NCBI GenBank assembly: GCA_018136815.1
Contig: CM030935.1
Span: 783,382-847,381 of the forward strand
Origin: Isochrysis galbana
Taxonomy: Eukaryota; Haptophyta; Isochrysidales; Isochrysidaceae
Length of the DNA stretch: 64,000 nt
Direction of reading: 5' to 3'
Shown: positions 50,430 through 60,130 of the stretch, piece by piece
How the letters are laid out: every line of letters starts with the position of its first letter
How positions within the stretch are numbered: the stretch's first letter is position 1
Translations under genes and position numbers: made by a program
Notes under the pieces: model-generated
What the model was told of the DNA's origin: nothing
Seen by the model: only the letters and a program-made list of their open reading frames with translations
Database searches by the model: none

Positions 50430-51128
50430 CACCAAACTATCCCTGACTCCTCGCCCTTGGGTCATCTTGCGCTTTTTGAATTCCTCCACCCTCCACAAAA
50501 TGTGCCCACAGCCCTCATCGTTGGCTCCCTCGTATTCTCTCAGCCTCCCTCGGTACCTCCCTCCCTTACTCAGCGCCTCCTGTAACAACGTGCTACTACC
50601 CTCTGTGCGTGGACCTTCCTTCAGCAACCCCCCCCCCCCCCCCTTTCTTCTCCTCAATCTTCCTCTACCTCTTCGCCTCGCCTCCCATACTCTGCCTCTG
50701 CCTCTCAACCCCTCCCCACACCCGTGCATAATACAATGCCACCGCCAATTACTATTCCCCCCCCCCCACACACACACGACCCGCACTCCCAACCTCAACC
50801 CCTCCCTCCTTGCCTCCCTTCCACCGCCCACACGGCGGCCTCGGCTCACAGCATCGTGTCGTCCGTCGCACCACCCGGGGGCGGCGAAAGAGCCAGCAGG
50901 GAGAGGGAGGAGGGGTGTCAGAGTTTTCTTGTTGTGCAACTAAAGTAGTGCTCAGGGTTTCTGTTGCTTTCATCCGCCAGATGAGGAAAAAGTGTAAAGT
51001 ATGAAGTATGACGATGTATGGGGATAGGCGGATCTATGTACTAACTACTACACATTCCAGTTCCATATTTGGGCCGGATTTTCAGGCATAGCTCACAGCT
51101 ATCGATACATATTGTTCACATCCTTGGG
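50430..51128. repeat. pyrimidine-rich low-complexity region
   Basis: C-rich tracts at 50625-50645 and 50755-50775 and CT-rich text throughout, ending with GTCAGAGTTTTCTTGTTGT at 50919-50937, a motif also found at 4902-4920. No gene supported. Confidence 0.55.
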
Positions 51129-51440
51129 AAAACTATTGTTATAGTTTAACCTAGAACCTAGACAACTAAGTTTATACTTACAAACTATTGTTATAGTTTG
51201 AACTATGGAGCGTGCCGCGACCGCTCCCGAGCCTCAGGCGACCCTCGCCACTGCGCCCCACCTGGGACGCCCCACGCCGCCCGAGGCGGCTCGTCGGAAA
51301 GCCCTCTGCTCAAAGCCCATCCAGCCCATCCAATTTGGATTTGGCAAACGCCAGACTTTCGAGAATTTTTTTGTGAAATTTGGGGTTGGGCTCAAAATAA
51401 AAAAATTTTGATCGAAATTTGGGGGGCACGGGCGTCCCCC
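51129..51440 (+). mobile_element. three stacked hairpin heads, the last followed by a LINE 5' fragment
   Basis: AAACTAT-TGTT-ATAGTTT at 51130-51147, AACTAAGT-TTAT-ACTTA (right arm cut) at 51164-51180, and AAACTAT-TGTT-ATAGTTT at 51182-51199 followed by ATG at 51205. The frame MERAATAPEPQATLATAP matches the element at 5112. After ~145 bp it changes to an AT-rich insert (about 51345-51415) and a C run. The first two heads have lost the sequence that should follow them. Confidence 0.7.
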
Positions 51441-51905
51441 CCCCCCCCCCCCCCCCCCCACGCCCCCACGCTCGACGCCCTTGCCCCTTGCCCTTGCCCC
51501 CCGCCCCGCCCCCATCCCCATGCCGCATGTGCGCAAGCGCCGCCGAACCATTGTGGACGAGGTGGAAGAGGAGGTTGTCGCGGGTAGAGGGTACACTTCC
51601 CCCTCGTACGTTCCATTTTTAGGTCTTCCCGCGCGACTCCCTCTCCGTCGCCGCGCCCCAGCTCCCTCCTTCCCGTATCGTCCCGTATCGGTCCGCCCCC
51701 CCTCCCTTCTCCTCTCCTCTTCCCGGCTCCCCCGCGGAAGCCCTCCCCCCTCTCTCCCCGAGTGCTTCCTTGAGTTTCCGGCCCCCTTTTGTCTAGTTCT
51801 TTCCCGCGCGATTCCCTCCCCCCCCCGCGCGTGACGTTTTCCCTCCGTGTCTTGTCTACGCTTTGCGCCACCGCTCGAGCGCTCCCTGTGCCTCCTCGTC
51901 CGTCC
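51441..51905 (+). other. low-complexity region with a doubtful frame
   Basis: C run, then a frame starting MPHVRKRRRTIVDEVEEEVV and turning into Pro/Ser-rich text. A related phrase (TVVDIVDDGDEEEEEG) occurs near 53140-53190, at the right end of the next repeat block, so both may belong to one repeat family's protein. Weak. Confidence 0.25.
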
Positions 51906-53200
51906 TCCGTCCCCGTTCTCGTGCTGCTGCGCCCCGTGATGGCTGAGTGTGCGCCCATGTCTTCGGCCCCGTCCCCGCACGCTTCCCCGGCTCCCCATTG
52001 TTCACCCCCCATGCTCCAGTCGGGCCCTACATCTCATGTTACAGTTCATCCTCCACTCACACCCAGTCGCACCACAGCCACAGCTCCACACGATCCGCAA
52101 CATGGTAGCGGAGGGGTGCCTTCCTCACCCTCCCATCCTCTCCTCACTCCTCGCATCCCCACCACCGCCGCTCCTCCAGCCCCATCCGCCTAACCCAGCT
52201 CTCACCAGCCATCTCACATGATCTACCCACAATCCACACAACCACAGCCACACTGGCCACAACACACCGATACCACCGCCACACCTGCACAGCCAGCGTT
52301 CTACTCCCCTCTCCCGCTTTTTGCCACGCCCAAGCCCTCGCCTCTCGACCCGCCCGACGCCCTCACCGCCGTCCCTGCCCTCCCCACTACCCACCTTTTC
52401 CCCTTTCTTCCGAACCCTCAGCATACCTTCACCAATCTGCCCCAGCCGAACCAACCCCATCACCTCTCCTCGCACTCCTCGCCCGGCCACCCTCCTCTCA
52501 TTGACTCCAACCTCTACCGGCTTCCGCCGGGCGCCGTCCCATCCCCGTCACCGCTCCACCTCTACAATCATCACCCCTCCATACCCATCTCCCTTCCCTT
52601 GCCTTCACCCACCTACGACACCCTTCCCCATCTTCCGACACACGCCCCTCAGCAACCCCACCCAACCACCCCCCTCCCGCGCTCGCCGTCGCCCATCCCT
52701 ACCCACTCGCCGCCGACTCATCACTCGCCGCCGCCATAGCACACCACCTCTTCTACCTCCAATCCACCCAACCCTCCCCGATTCCCCACCCAACGCCACC
52801 ACCGCCGACAACAGCACCCCCACCGCCTCCGCCGACGTCGACGGCACCTCCCCCTCCGCCCTCCGCCGCCGCCGCCTCCCCCGCCACCTCCGCCCCCCGT
52901 TCTCGTGCTGCTGCGCCCCGTGATGGCTGAGTGTGCGCCCATGTCTTCGGCCCCGTCCCCGCACGCTTCCCCGGCTCCCCATTGTTCACCCCCCATGCTC
53001 CAGTCGGGCCCTACATCTCATGTTACAGTTCATCCTCCACTCACACCCAGTCGCACCACAGCCACAGCTCCACACGATCCGCAACAGAGGTGATGGATGA
53101 GCCCACGCCCGCGCCCGCGCCCGCGCTCCCTCCCATCCCAGACAGTTGTGGACATTGTAGACGACGGTGACGAGGAGGAGGAGGAGGGACCGATTGAATG
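51906..53200 (+). repeat. ~800-bp segment between ~190-bp direct repeats
   Basis: The block starting CCGTTCTCGTGCTGCTGCGC and ending CACACGATCCGCAACA occurs at about 51912-52101 and 52900-53086, nearly identical. The frame through it (MAECAPMSSAPSPHASPAP) and the Pro/Thr/Ser-rich frame between (52218-52739) are low in complexity. A diverged relative is at 45100-45330. This could be a tandem duplication of an ORF1-like repeat. Confidence 0.6.
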
Positions 53201-53559
53201 GTAATTGCCAGGATAATTTCGACTGTACAACGGTGTACAAGTAAGGTGCGGGACTTCTACCGTCCCCGCTCTGACACTTGTGACTTCCAATAACCCCCCC
53301 CTCCTCCGCGCCGAAGGCGCGGGACTTCTACCGTCCCCATTTTGACTGCCCCCCCTCCCCCCCCCCCTAAAGACGTGTAACGAAAGTGTTTCGGAGTTGA
53401 TCAAATTTTTTGGTAGTCTAATTTAAGGTAAAATGAGACTATCCTGTATATTCGAAAGGCTCATTCTGAAGTTTGCTCAGGACCGAGCTGCCCCAAAACA
53501 CACCGGTAGACCAAGGGCTCTGACGGATACTCAATAGGGGTAGGCCAAGATATCCGGAT

Positions 53560-54340
53560 ATATCTCTTGGTGTCAGAGCAAGGCTGATCTCACTCTTGGA
53601 GATTGCCTGCGAGGGCGCGCCGGCAGCTAGCGCGGAATGCGGTTCTTGCGGGGAGCTCATGGAGCTTTCCTCGGGCTTTCGTGCGTCAACCTCTGCCAGC
53701 GCTACCTGAGCCCGTACGAACAAGCCCGCGCTGGCCAACAAGCGTCGGTCACGGTCGCCGCTGTGACGCCGCCGGCGACTACTTCCAAGTCCACCAAAAC
53801 CGCCAAGGTTGCTAAGGCTGCCTCTAACCCCGCGGACACTACGGCTTCGATGGTCGCCGCCGTCCAAGCGGCGGTGGCCGAGGCATTAAAATCGCAAAAC
53901 AACAACTCGAACCGCAAGGCGACTGGCGCTGACAATCGTCGGGCTCCGCCTCCGCCTACGAATTACTCCGCACGTTAGTCTTCTGAGCCCAAGGACTTTG
54001 GTTTTTGGTTTCTTGTGAGTGGTTTTGTAGCAACTTCGTCGAGTCCCACCGTGTTCCCAAGCGAGTCCCCCCGAGTTCCCGAGTCTATACCCCGAGTCAA
54101 CGAGTCAATACAAGCCAAGCACGCGCCTGAGCCACCCCCAGTCGCCTGCCACCACCTCCCACAAGCCTCCTTCCACACTTCCGCGCCCTCCGTGCGTCGT
54201 GCGTCGTGCGTCGATCACCATGCCCGTAGTCACCCCCGAGGAAAGCTCCATGAGCTCCCCACAAGAACCGCGTTCCGCGCTAGCTGCCGGCGCGCCCTCG
54301 CAGGCAATCTCCAAGAGTGAGATAAGCCTTGCTCTGACAA
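53560..54340. mobile_element. possible LTR-retroelement remnant inside the inverted-repeat element
   Basis: A TGGTGTCAGAGCAAGG string near 53568 resembles the primer-binding site used with initiator tRNA by many Ty1/copia elements. The following Ala/Lys-rich frame could be gag-like. No LTR pair could be defined. The element is broken; assignment is tentative. Confidence 0.25.
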
Positions 54341-54589
54341 TGGGCAGGAATACAACACCCCCCGACCCCCGACTTAAATCGAGACGTCTCCCGATGTCGA
54401 GCCAAGAGAGTTCATTTAACCATACGAAACGAGAGACCTAGAAGAGGAGGATTAACCCATGGATCCAAAGCGAGCACAAAATCGGCAGCTTAGCGCGGCG
54501 GCCCCCGATTTCGTACGTCACGTCCTACCACGTTCTCCCTTTTACAGGAGTTTTGCTCGGGCAGTTGCGCTGGACAGGGCGCGTTTCCT

Positions 54590-54990
54590 CTTCTGCAGGC
54601 CCATAGAAGGGGGGTGAACCCCTTGTCGTCCACCGCGTCGGCGTGGGCACCCGCGTGGAGGAGGCGCTCAACGCACGAGAGGTTGCCTTGCTTGCACGCG
54701 GCCATGAGGGCCGTCAACCCTCCGCCTGGCGCGCTCTCCTCGAGGCGTCCTGCGTGACCCTGTTCGAGCAGGAGCTCGACGGCTCGCACATCGTCGCCCT
54801 CTCGTGCGCATGCGCGCACGAGTGGTGGTGTCATCCCTTGACCTTCCTCTCTTGTCAGGGAGAACGAGGCGAAGGAGGGGGCTGGGGCGCTGGGCGGATA
54901 GAGGGGCTGGGGAGCTGGGCGGATGGGGGGGCGGCTCGGCGGCTGGGGAGGGGGGGGGGGGGGGGGGGACTCGGCGGCGGGGGGAAGGGG
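54590..54990 (-). pseudogene. ankyrin-repeat gene fragment
   Basis: Minus-strand frame with a Pro-rich start and three ankyrin-like units: TPPLVRACAREGDDVRAVEL, TALMAACKQGNLSCVERLLH and TPLLWACRRGNAPCP. The last unit runs out into unrelated sequence. The fragment lies inside the inverted-repeat element 53243-55220, so it may have been captured by it, or the element may have broken a resident gene. Confidence 0.55.
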
Positions 54991-55221
54991 GTCGAGAGTA
55001 ATCATACCGTCAGGGGGCCCAATCTTTTCACAAGCAGTGTGACCTTTTCACAGGAGGCGCCTGTGAAAAGCCCAGTGAAGTATAATAACTCATGTATTCC
55101 CTTAGGGGGGGGGCAGTCAAAATGGGGACGGTAGAAGTCCCGCGCCTTTGGCGCGCGGGAGGGGGGGGTTATTGGAAGTCACAAGTGTCAGAGAAGGGAC
55201 GGTAGAAGTCCCGCACCTTCA

Positions 55222-55372
55222 TGATGGCCCCTCGATCGTTTACTCCGACTCCAAATCCGCCGTTGACATGGCTTTCGACCCGGTCGCCTTCAAGAAAACA
55301 AAGCACATCCTTCGTGCTGGTGCTTTCCTCCGTGACTTAGTCGCCAAGCGGGTTCTTACGCTTAAACACATC
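55222..55372 (+). mobile_element. Ty1/copia LTR-retrotransposon fossil (RNase H piece)
   Basis: A ~50-residue peptide matches the copia RNase H end (SDSKSAVDMAFDP, then a TKHI-type motif). Nothing else of the element is next to it. It is a broken remnant, bounded on the left by the inverted-repeat element and on the right by a tail repeat. Age not measurable. Confidence 0.7.
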
Positions 55373-55645
55373 AGCGAGCGCGCGGAGAAGGGGGTGGGCG
55401 GAGCGAGAGCTCCGCTCACCGAAAAATAGGTAAGTCCCGCACGATAAGTCGGGTCTGAGGCCGCCGCCAGCCCGGTAGGCATAAGGCATAGGAGGAAGGG
55501 GGAACGGAAACGGATCACCGGGGGGGGGGGGGGGCACCGGACCATATCTAAGCCCTTCACCCCGATCCCCCAAGTAGTGCACGGGGGAGCCGACTGATGG
55601 CGGGGGGGGGAAGGGCCGAGGGAGTGGGGGTGTAGAAAGTATACT
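55373..55645 (+). repeat. SINE tail repeat copy
   Basis: Same order as 24250-24540: GAGAAGGGGGTGGGCGGAGC, TAAGTCCCGCAC, GATAAGTCGGG, GGACCATATCTAAGCCC, GGGGGTGTAGAAAG. Head and body are missing. It borders the copia fossil. Confidence 0.65.
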
Positions 55646-56263
55646 ACGGGTGCTGCGGATATGTTAGTGTGAGGGAGTGTTACCGTGAGAGTGGTGTGGA
55701 CGATGACCTGCTCATGGACACGCCGCTGTCTCCGAAGCGCCCCCCGTAGCTAGCATGTAATAGCCTGAATCTTCAGATTTTGCCTTCTGTTTTTGCAAAC
55801 AAGCATTTCGTGCCTACGCGTTAGCTGCTCAACCATCGGCGCGCTAGTGCGCAACTTGAGTAGCAACTTTGCGCTCTTGCACGCCACTAGCTACAAGCTA
55901 TGGTTGCCACATGCTGGCATCGGCCGACTCTGGGCCTTCCCTCTCGCCACACTGGCGGCGATTGAGTTGTTCTACGGCGCTTCGAAAGAATCACAACGAC
56001 AAAGATACCCTTTATCACATCCAAATCTGCGCGGGAGATCTCTCTAGTAGATTGTGAAGTTGTCTGCGGGCCTCGGACCGAAGTGGTCAAATCCAAGAGA
56101 ACTGACCAGAGGAAACTCCATGCAATGCAATGTCGCCGAGAAGCGCCCATGGGCATCTTCCAACACCAGGATCCTTAGCCAACGATGTTTCGGACTGCGG
56201 CACGTGGCCCTCGCACGTCAACATATAGATCATCAAGAAGGAAAGTCCAGGCAAAATAAGAGA
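55646..56263. other. intergenic stretch with a short LINE tail
   Basis: TAGCCTGAATCTTCAGATTTT at 55762-55783 resembles the LINE tail at 13070-13095. From about 55790 to 56260 nothing was recognised; it may be the 3' untranslated region of the VID27-like gene. Confidence 0.4.
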
Positions 56264-57650
56264 TTAGAAATGGAGGCTCTTCACAACCTCGCCCTCCAGA
56301 GCCACGATGTCGGCGTCCGTCCCGACAGTCATATGCCGGTAGACCATGCCGTCCATTTGCGTGACCTTGCCATCGAGACGTGCTGGCTGCGCATTATTCT
56401 CGGAGTGAGCCTCCCAAACGCGCTTAGCTTCTTTGACACTCCATCGGACTTGCAGGACACCACAGTAGGTGATGATCTCACGCTCATACAGTCCGTGCTC
56501 ATCCTTGTGAGTAGCTGCGTCGAACTTGACGGGCTGCCACGGAGGCTCGGTCTCAAGCTCATCGGCAAATTTACTTTCATCAGCCGAGGACATGGTCAAA
56601 TTGATCACGTTAGGCTTGGGCTCCTTTGATCCCTTCTCCCAATGCCCACGATTGACACAGGTGAAGAAGACGAATTCTTCAGTCGTCCAAACAATCATTG
56701 AGCCATCAGCCGCTACATCCACGGAGGTGACAGGCCCGACTTTGTGTGAGTCGATGACGCACGATGCGTTTTCTGATCTCATGATGTAATCGTATAGCGC
56801 AATGGCGCCATCGGTTCGGCCCAAAACCTGCAAACAAGATAAGTGGAGTTGTCAGAAGTCGCAGAAGACGGCTATTGTGGCTCACACGCGCGGCTATGCT
56901 CATGGCTCGTAATTGTCGCACCAGGTGTCCAGCCCTGGTCTGCGCATGTGAGGTGAAAGTGTAGGACTTGTATTTCCGGTGCGAGTCCGCCTAAGGGAGG
57001 GATGAGCAAGGGTAAGCAATTTGAGAATGCTCATTCGTAAGATAGAGCCGGAAATTGGCTTGCGCTATTAGAGCGAGCGACTTCCTTCAACTCGTATTAC
57101 AACGCATTCAGGCGATGCCGGCACAGCGGTAGCCAATGTGCGTGGCAAGGAGTTGAGTAGGACGTCGCACCTTGATGACGTACTCTTCAATATTTTCACC
57201 GGCGCGCGCGTCATGGCTCAGGGCGAAGACGGTGGTGCCTCTATCACCGAGGCCATATACCGAGTATTCGTTCGTCTGCCTGTATTGCCCAAACTTCTGC
57301 TGCGGCGTGATGGACTCGATGTCAAGCTTCCAATTCTTTTGCTCCCGGCGGAGCGAGAGCTCCGACTTAGTTGCTCCAGTCTCAGTATCCATCAAGAGCA
57401 CGGACTGGCGCTTGTCCAGGGAAGTGAGGAGCATGTCGCCGCACTGATTCCACGTCTGCACCATGCCCACCGCCTGCTCATTCCCCTCAAAGTCGAACAC
57501 AGTGTGTGAGCCGATGGGTGTGCCGCCATCATCGCCCTTGAAGAAGGAGATGGTCTTCTTGGTGCCCTGAGAGAGTGCAGCCATGTTCTCGAGGTTGGCT
57601 GCGCCACGCGGCCCTGCATCGAGGATCTGGGGCGAGATGGGCCCCGCCAT
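56264..57650 (-). CDS. VID27-like C-terminal domain protein
   Basis: Exons 57650-57171 and 56827-56264 join in phase 0 across a 343-base intron (starts GTGCGA, ends TTTGCAG), giving about 347 residues. The product has propeller-like strands: MLLTSLDKRQSVLLMDTETG, the joint YVIK-VLGRTDGAIALYDYI, GPVTSVDVAADGSMIVWTTE and QPVKFDAATHKDEHGLYERE. These fit the C-terminal VID27 domain (for example the G-DGKIRLY and GSPITHVDVT motifs of plant and fungal homologues). VID27 proteins are linked to vacuolar import and degradation in yeast; the function here is inferred. Full-length VID27 is much longer, so this is a C-domain-only form or lacks upstream exons. Confidence 0.6.
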
Positions 57651-57659
57651 GGTGGCTGC

Positions 57660-57870
57660 GAGTGGGCTGTGCGATTAGAGAGCGAGGGTCTCGGCCGCTC
57701 TCTCGCACCCCAAGGTGGGGAGGGGAGGAGGCGCGCGAGGGAGGGAGGGAGGGGGGCGGGAGAGAGGGGAGGGGGGCAGAGTTTGGGCGGAGTGGGGGGG
57801 GGGGGGGGGAAGGGGGGGGGAGGGCGGGGAGGGGGGGGGGGGGGGGAGGAGCCGCCCCTCAGGGTTGTCT
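57660..57870. repeat. G-rich low-complexity promoter-side tract
   Basis: GGGAGG repeats and G runs (57720-57855) directly upstream of the VID27-like start codon, comparable to purine or pyrimidine tracts before other genes in the window. Confidence 0.65.
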
Positions 57871-57880
57871 AGCTCTGTGC

Positions 57881-58255
57881 GTATAACCTTAGTGCGGTGG
57901 GACCGCGTCCTCGACGGCAACGAACGAGTCCTCGACGATAAACAGTGGACAGTGGGGCCTGCTTCCAAAGAGCAAAAACAGCCCTTTCGTTAGAACTTAT
58001 AGCGTCGTAGGACATCTTGTTAGCTACTAGTAGCATAGTAGCNNNNNNNNNNNNNNNNNNNNNNNNNNNNNNNNNNNNNNNNNNNNNNNNNNNNNNNNNN
58101 NNNNNNNNNNNNNNNNNNNNNNNNNNNNNNNNNNNNNNNNNNATCACTAGCCACATACACCGGACGAGCCATGCGCCAACCGCGCACACCCCCATCGCGG
58201 GGGAGGGGCTCCGTTGCCGTCGAAGGGCTACGGTCCCGCAGCACTAAGGTTATAC
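57881..58255. mobile_element. inverted-repeat element containing an assembly gap
   Basis: Left end GTATAACCTTAGTGCGG, then GGGACCG and TCGACGGCAACG. The right end, read inward, is GTATAACCTTAGTGCTG with the same two motifs. The 100-N gap (58043-58142) lies in the middle, so true length is unknown. A related single end is at 4924. No duplication longer than 2 bp is obvious at its edges. Confidence 0.6.
58043..58142. other. assembly gap of 100 N
   Basis: Unresolved bases within the inverted-repeat element; a hairpin-prone sequence may have stopped the assembly. Confidence 0.98.
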
Positions 58256-58269
58256 TAACACAACCATAC

Positions 58270-59515
58270 AACCCTAGATGTTAAACACAGTGAAAATCCT
58301 TCCAAACACAGTCAAAACCCTCTGTGTTTGGCCTTGGAAGAAACACAGTGAAACACAGTGAAACACAACATTAACACAACATACTACATACCTTGTACCT
58401 TGCCCCCCCCCCCCCCCCCGCGCGCTCGTGGCTCTTGGCGTGCGCCATTTCCCCTTTCCCCTCGCTCCTATCCCCCCCTCTCCGCCCTCCATCACCCGGA
58501 TGCACGCCGCCTTCAACCCGAACCCCGACCGCGCATCACGCTCAGCTTCGGCGCTCACCATGGCAGCCTCCACCACGCCAAACATCCCACCGGCATGGCC
58601 ACCGCACCAGGCCCCAACTTCTCATTCATGGGCGTCGCTCCTCGACGGAGGGCGCGGCGCTGGTGCGCCGTCACGCCATCTAGAGGAGGAGGGAGAGGGC
58701 CCCCCCGAGCCTGAGGGGCAGGCAACCGAGGGGGAAGGCGCCGTATTCAGCGTGCTACCCACGCGCGCCACAGGTCTGAGCCAACCCCAACTCATGGTGC
58801 GTAAGCGCTCCGCCTGGGCCAAACGCACCGACCCAGTGTGGAAGTGTGTAAGCATCTTGTCTGAGGAGGACCCCAATCACCCCTTGTGGAGATGTGGAGG
58901 TTGCGGCGAAACCCGTAAGGGAGGAGCGACTCGGGTCGCCGATCACCTGTTCGGGAGGAGCAAGTCGGCCAAGTGCAAGAGCGAAGACAACGACTTCTTG
59001 AAGCTTGTGGACGAGGTACGCAAAAACGAGCTGTCCAAGAATGTGGTGAAGCGCAAGAAGGCCATGATCAGGGAGGTCAATGAGGCAGCCTCGTTGTCGG
59101 CATATTCTTCCTCGTCCACATTTTCGCCGTCGTTGTCACCTTCCCTCTCCTTGCTGCGCGAGAAAGGTCAGATGCCCCTTGACTTCAACGTGCCGCTTAA
59201 AGAGGCATGCGATGATGCCATCGCCGATTTCTTTTTTGCGTGCAATGTCCCGGCAGCGGCAGTGGATCATCCCAAATTTAAGAAGCTCGTGACCGTGTTA
59301 AAGACGGCGCCTCCGTCGTACAAAGGACCGACGCGCCAGGCGCTCTACGGGCCGTTGCTTGATAGCACCGTGTCTAGACGGCAACGCGAGCTCGACCCGT
59401 TGCGGCAACGGCTGCTTTCTAGGGGCTGCACACTTGTCTCCGATGGATGGGACAACGTGTTGAAGGATCACCTGATCAACATGCTCTATGGCGATCAAAT
59501 CATGGGCGATCCTTC
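58270..59515 (+). mobile_element. hAT transposon, 5' part only
   Basis: The upstream region has repeated ACACAGTG motifs (58280-58370) like hAT subterminal repeats. The coding part holds an N-terminal BED-type finger and the beginning of the transposase core. Sequence similarity stops near 59515, and the C-terminal dimerisation domain and 3' end are absent. It is a different hAT lineage from 8598-12014. Confidence 0.6.
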
Positions 59516-59585
59516 GGCTTGTATCGAGCCAAACAAACCCGATTCGCGGGAACATACCGGGAGATGTCCCGGATGCTTAGGGTGA
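58500..59585 (+). CDS. truncated hAT transposase (BED finger, DUF659-like start)
   Basis: About 361 codons from ATG 58500. WRCGGCGETRKGGATRVADH with a following Cys gives a BED-type finger. DPLRQRLLSRGCTLVSDGWD matches the first catalytic Asp region of hAT/DUF659 transposases. After LINMLYGDQIMGDP the frame enters unrelated sequence and stops at 59585. The catalytic core is incomplete, so the product should be inactive; a domesticated DNA-binding fragment is possible but unsupported. Confidence 0.65.
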   Translation: MHAAFNPNPDRASRSASALTMAASTTPNIPPAWPPHQAPTSHSWASLLDGGRGAGAPSRHLEEEGEGPPEPEGQATEGEGAVFSVLPTRATGLSQPQLMVRKRSAWAKRTDPVWKCVSILSEEDPNHPLWRCGGCGETRKGGATRVADHLFGRSKSAKCKSEDNDFLKLVDEVRKNELSKNVVKRKKAMIREVNEAASLSAYSSSSTFSPSLSPSLSLLREKGQMPLDFNVPLKEACDDAIADFFFACNVPAAAVDHPKFKKLVTVLKTAPPSYKGPTRQALYGPLLDSTVSRRQRELDPLRQRLLSRGCTLVSDGWDNVLKDHLINMLYGDQIMGDPSACIEPNKPDSREHTGRCPGCLG

Positions 59586-59739
59586 AGGCAGACTTGCAAC
59601 AAGTAGTGACTCGCGAATGCGACACCCCCCTGCTAGGATCGAGCGTCCCGCGAGTGAAAGAAGAGAACCTAACGGATAGCGGAGAGCTCCGAACAAGCCA
59701 CGAGAAAGGCAGGAGAGCAATCCTGAACGAGAACGAATG

Positions 59740-60130
59740 AGCGAAGAGCGAAGAGCGAATAAATCCGAAGAGCGAATGAAACAATAAATCCGAAGAGCGA
59801 ATGAAACAATAAATCCGAATGGATGGAGAGCCGCGCGCCCAACGCCGAACCAAGACGGAAGACGTGATGAGCGACGCACCGAGAAGTTACGAACAATCGA
59901 GGACCGATGAGAATGCAGAACGACGAGAATCGAGAATCGAGAGTCGAGAGACGAAGAACGCGGAACGACGAGAATCGAGAATCGCGAACGAGAAACGAAG
60001 AACGATAAGGACGCGGAACGATGAGAATCGAGAATCGAGAATCGAAGAACGAGCGACGAACGACGAACGACGAACGACGAACTATAAGAATAGTGCGCGA
60101 CGATCGAAGAGACAGGGAGTACCACACCCG
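59740..60130. repeat. degenerate simple repeats (GAGCGAATGAAAC; CGAGAATCGAGA)
   Basis: Two direct copies of CAATAAATCCGAA-type units lie at 59780-59820. A GAATCGAGA/GAACGACGA array fills 59895-60080. Frames across it are Arg/Glu-rich by-products. Confidence 0.7.

Larger units (their letters stand above)
53243..55220. mobile_element. ~2-kb element with ~120-bp inverted ends
   Basis: The left end AAGGTGCGGGACTTCTACCG continues with GACACTTGTGACTTCCAATA, a C run and a second GCGCGGGACTTCTACCG. The right end (55095-55220) is the complement of all of these in order. Inside are a second inverted pair (about 53570-53665 and 54235-54340), a 10-bp-stem palindrome (TTTTCACAGG/CCTGTGAAAA, about 55045), an ankyrin fragment and possible LTR-element remnants. 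The right end abuts a Ty1/copia fossil, suggesting insertion into it. No transposase seen; superfamily unknown. Confidence 0.55.

Noticed and set aside
52218-52923. Pro/Ser/Thr-rich frames of 170-200 codons
   Set aside because: C-rich low-complexity sequence; several frames are open together and no start context or domain supports a gene.
53568-53590. tRNA gene suggested by TGGTGTCAGAGCAAGG
   Set aside because: Only a primer-binding-site-like string; no cloverleaf arms could be drawn around it. No tRNA or rRNA gene was recognised anywhere in the window.
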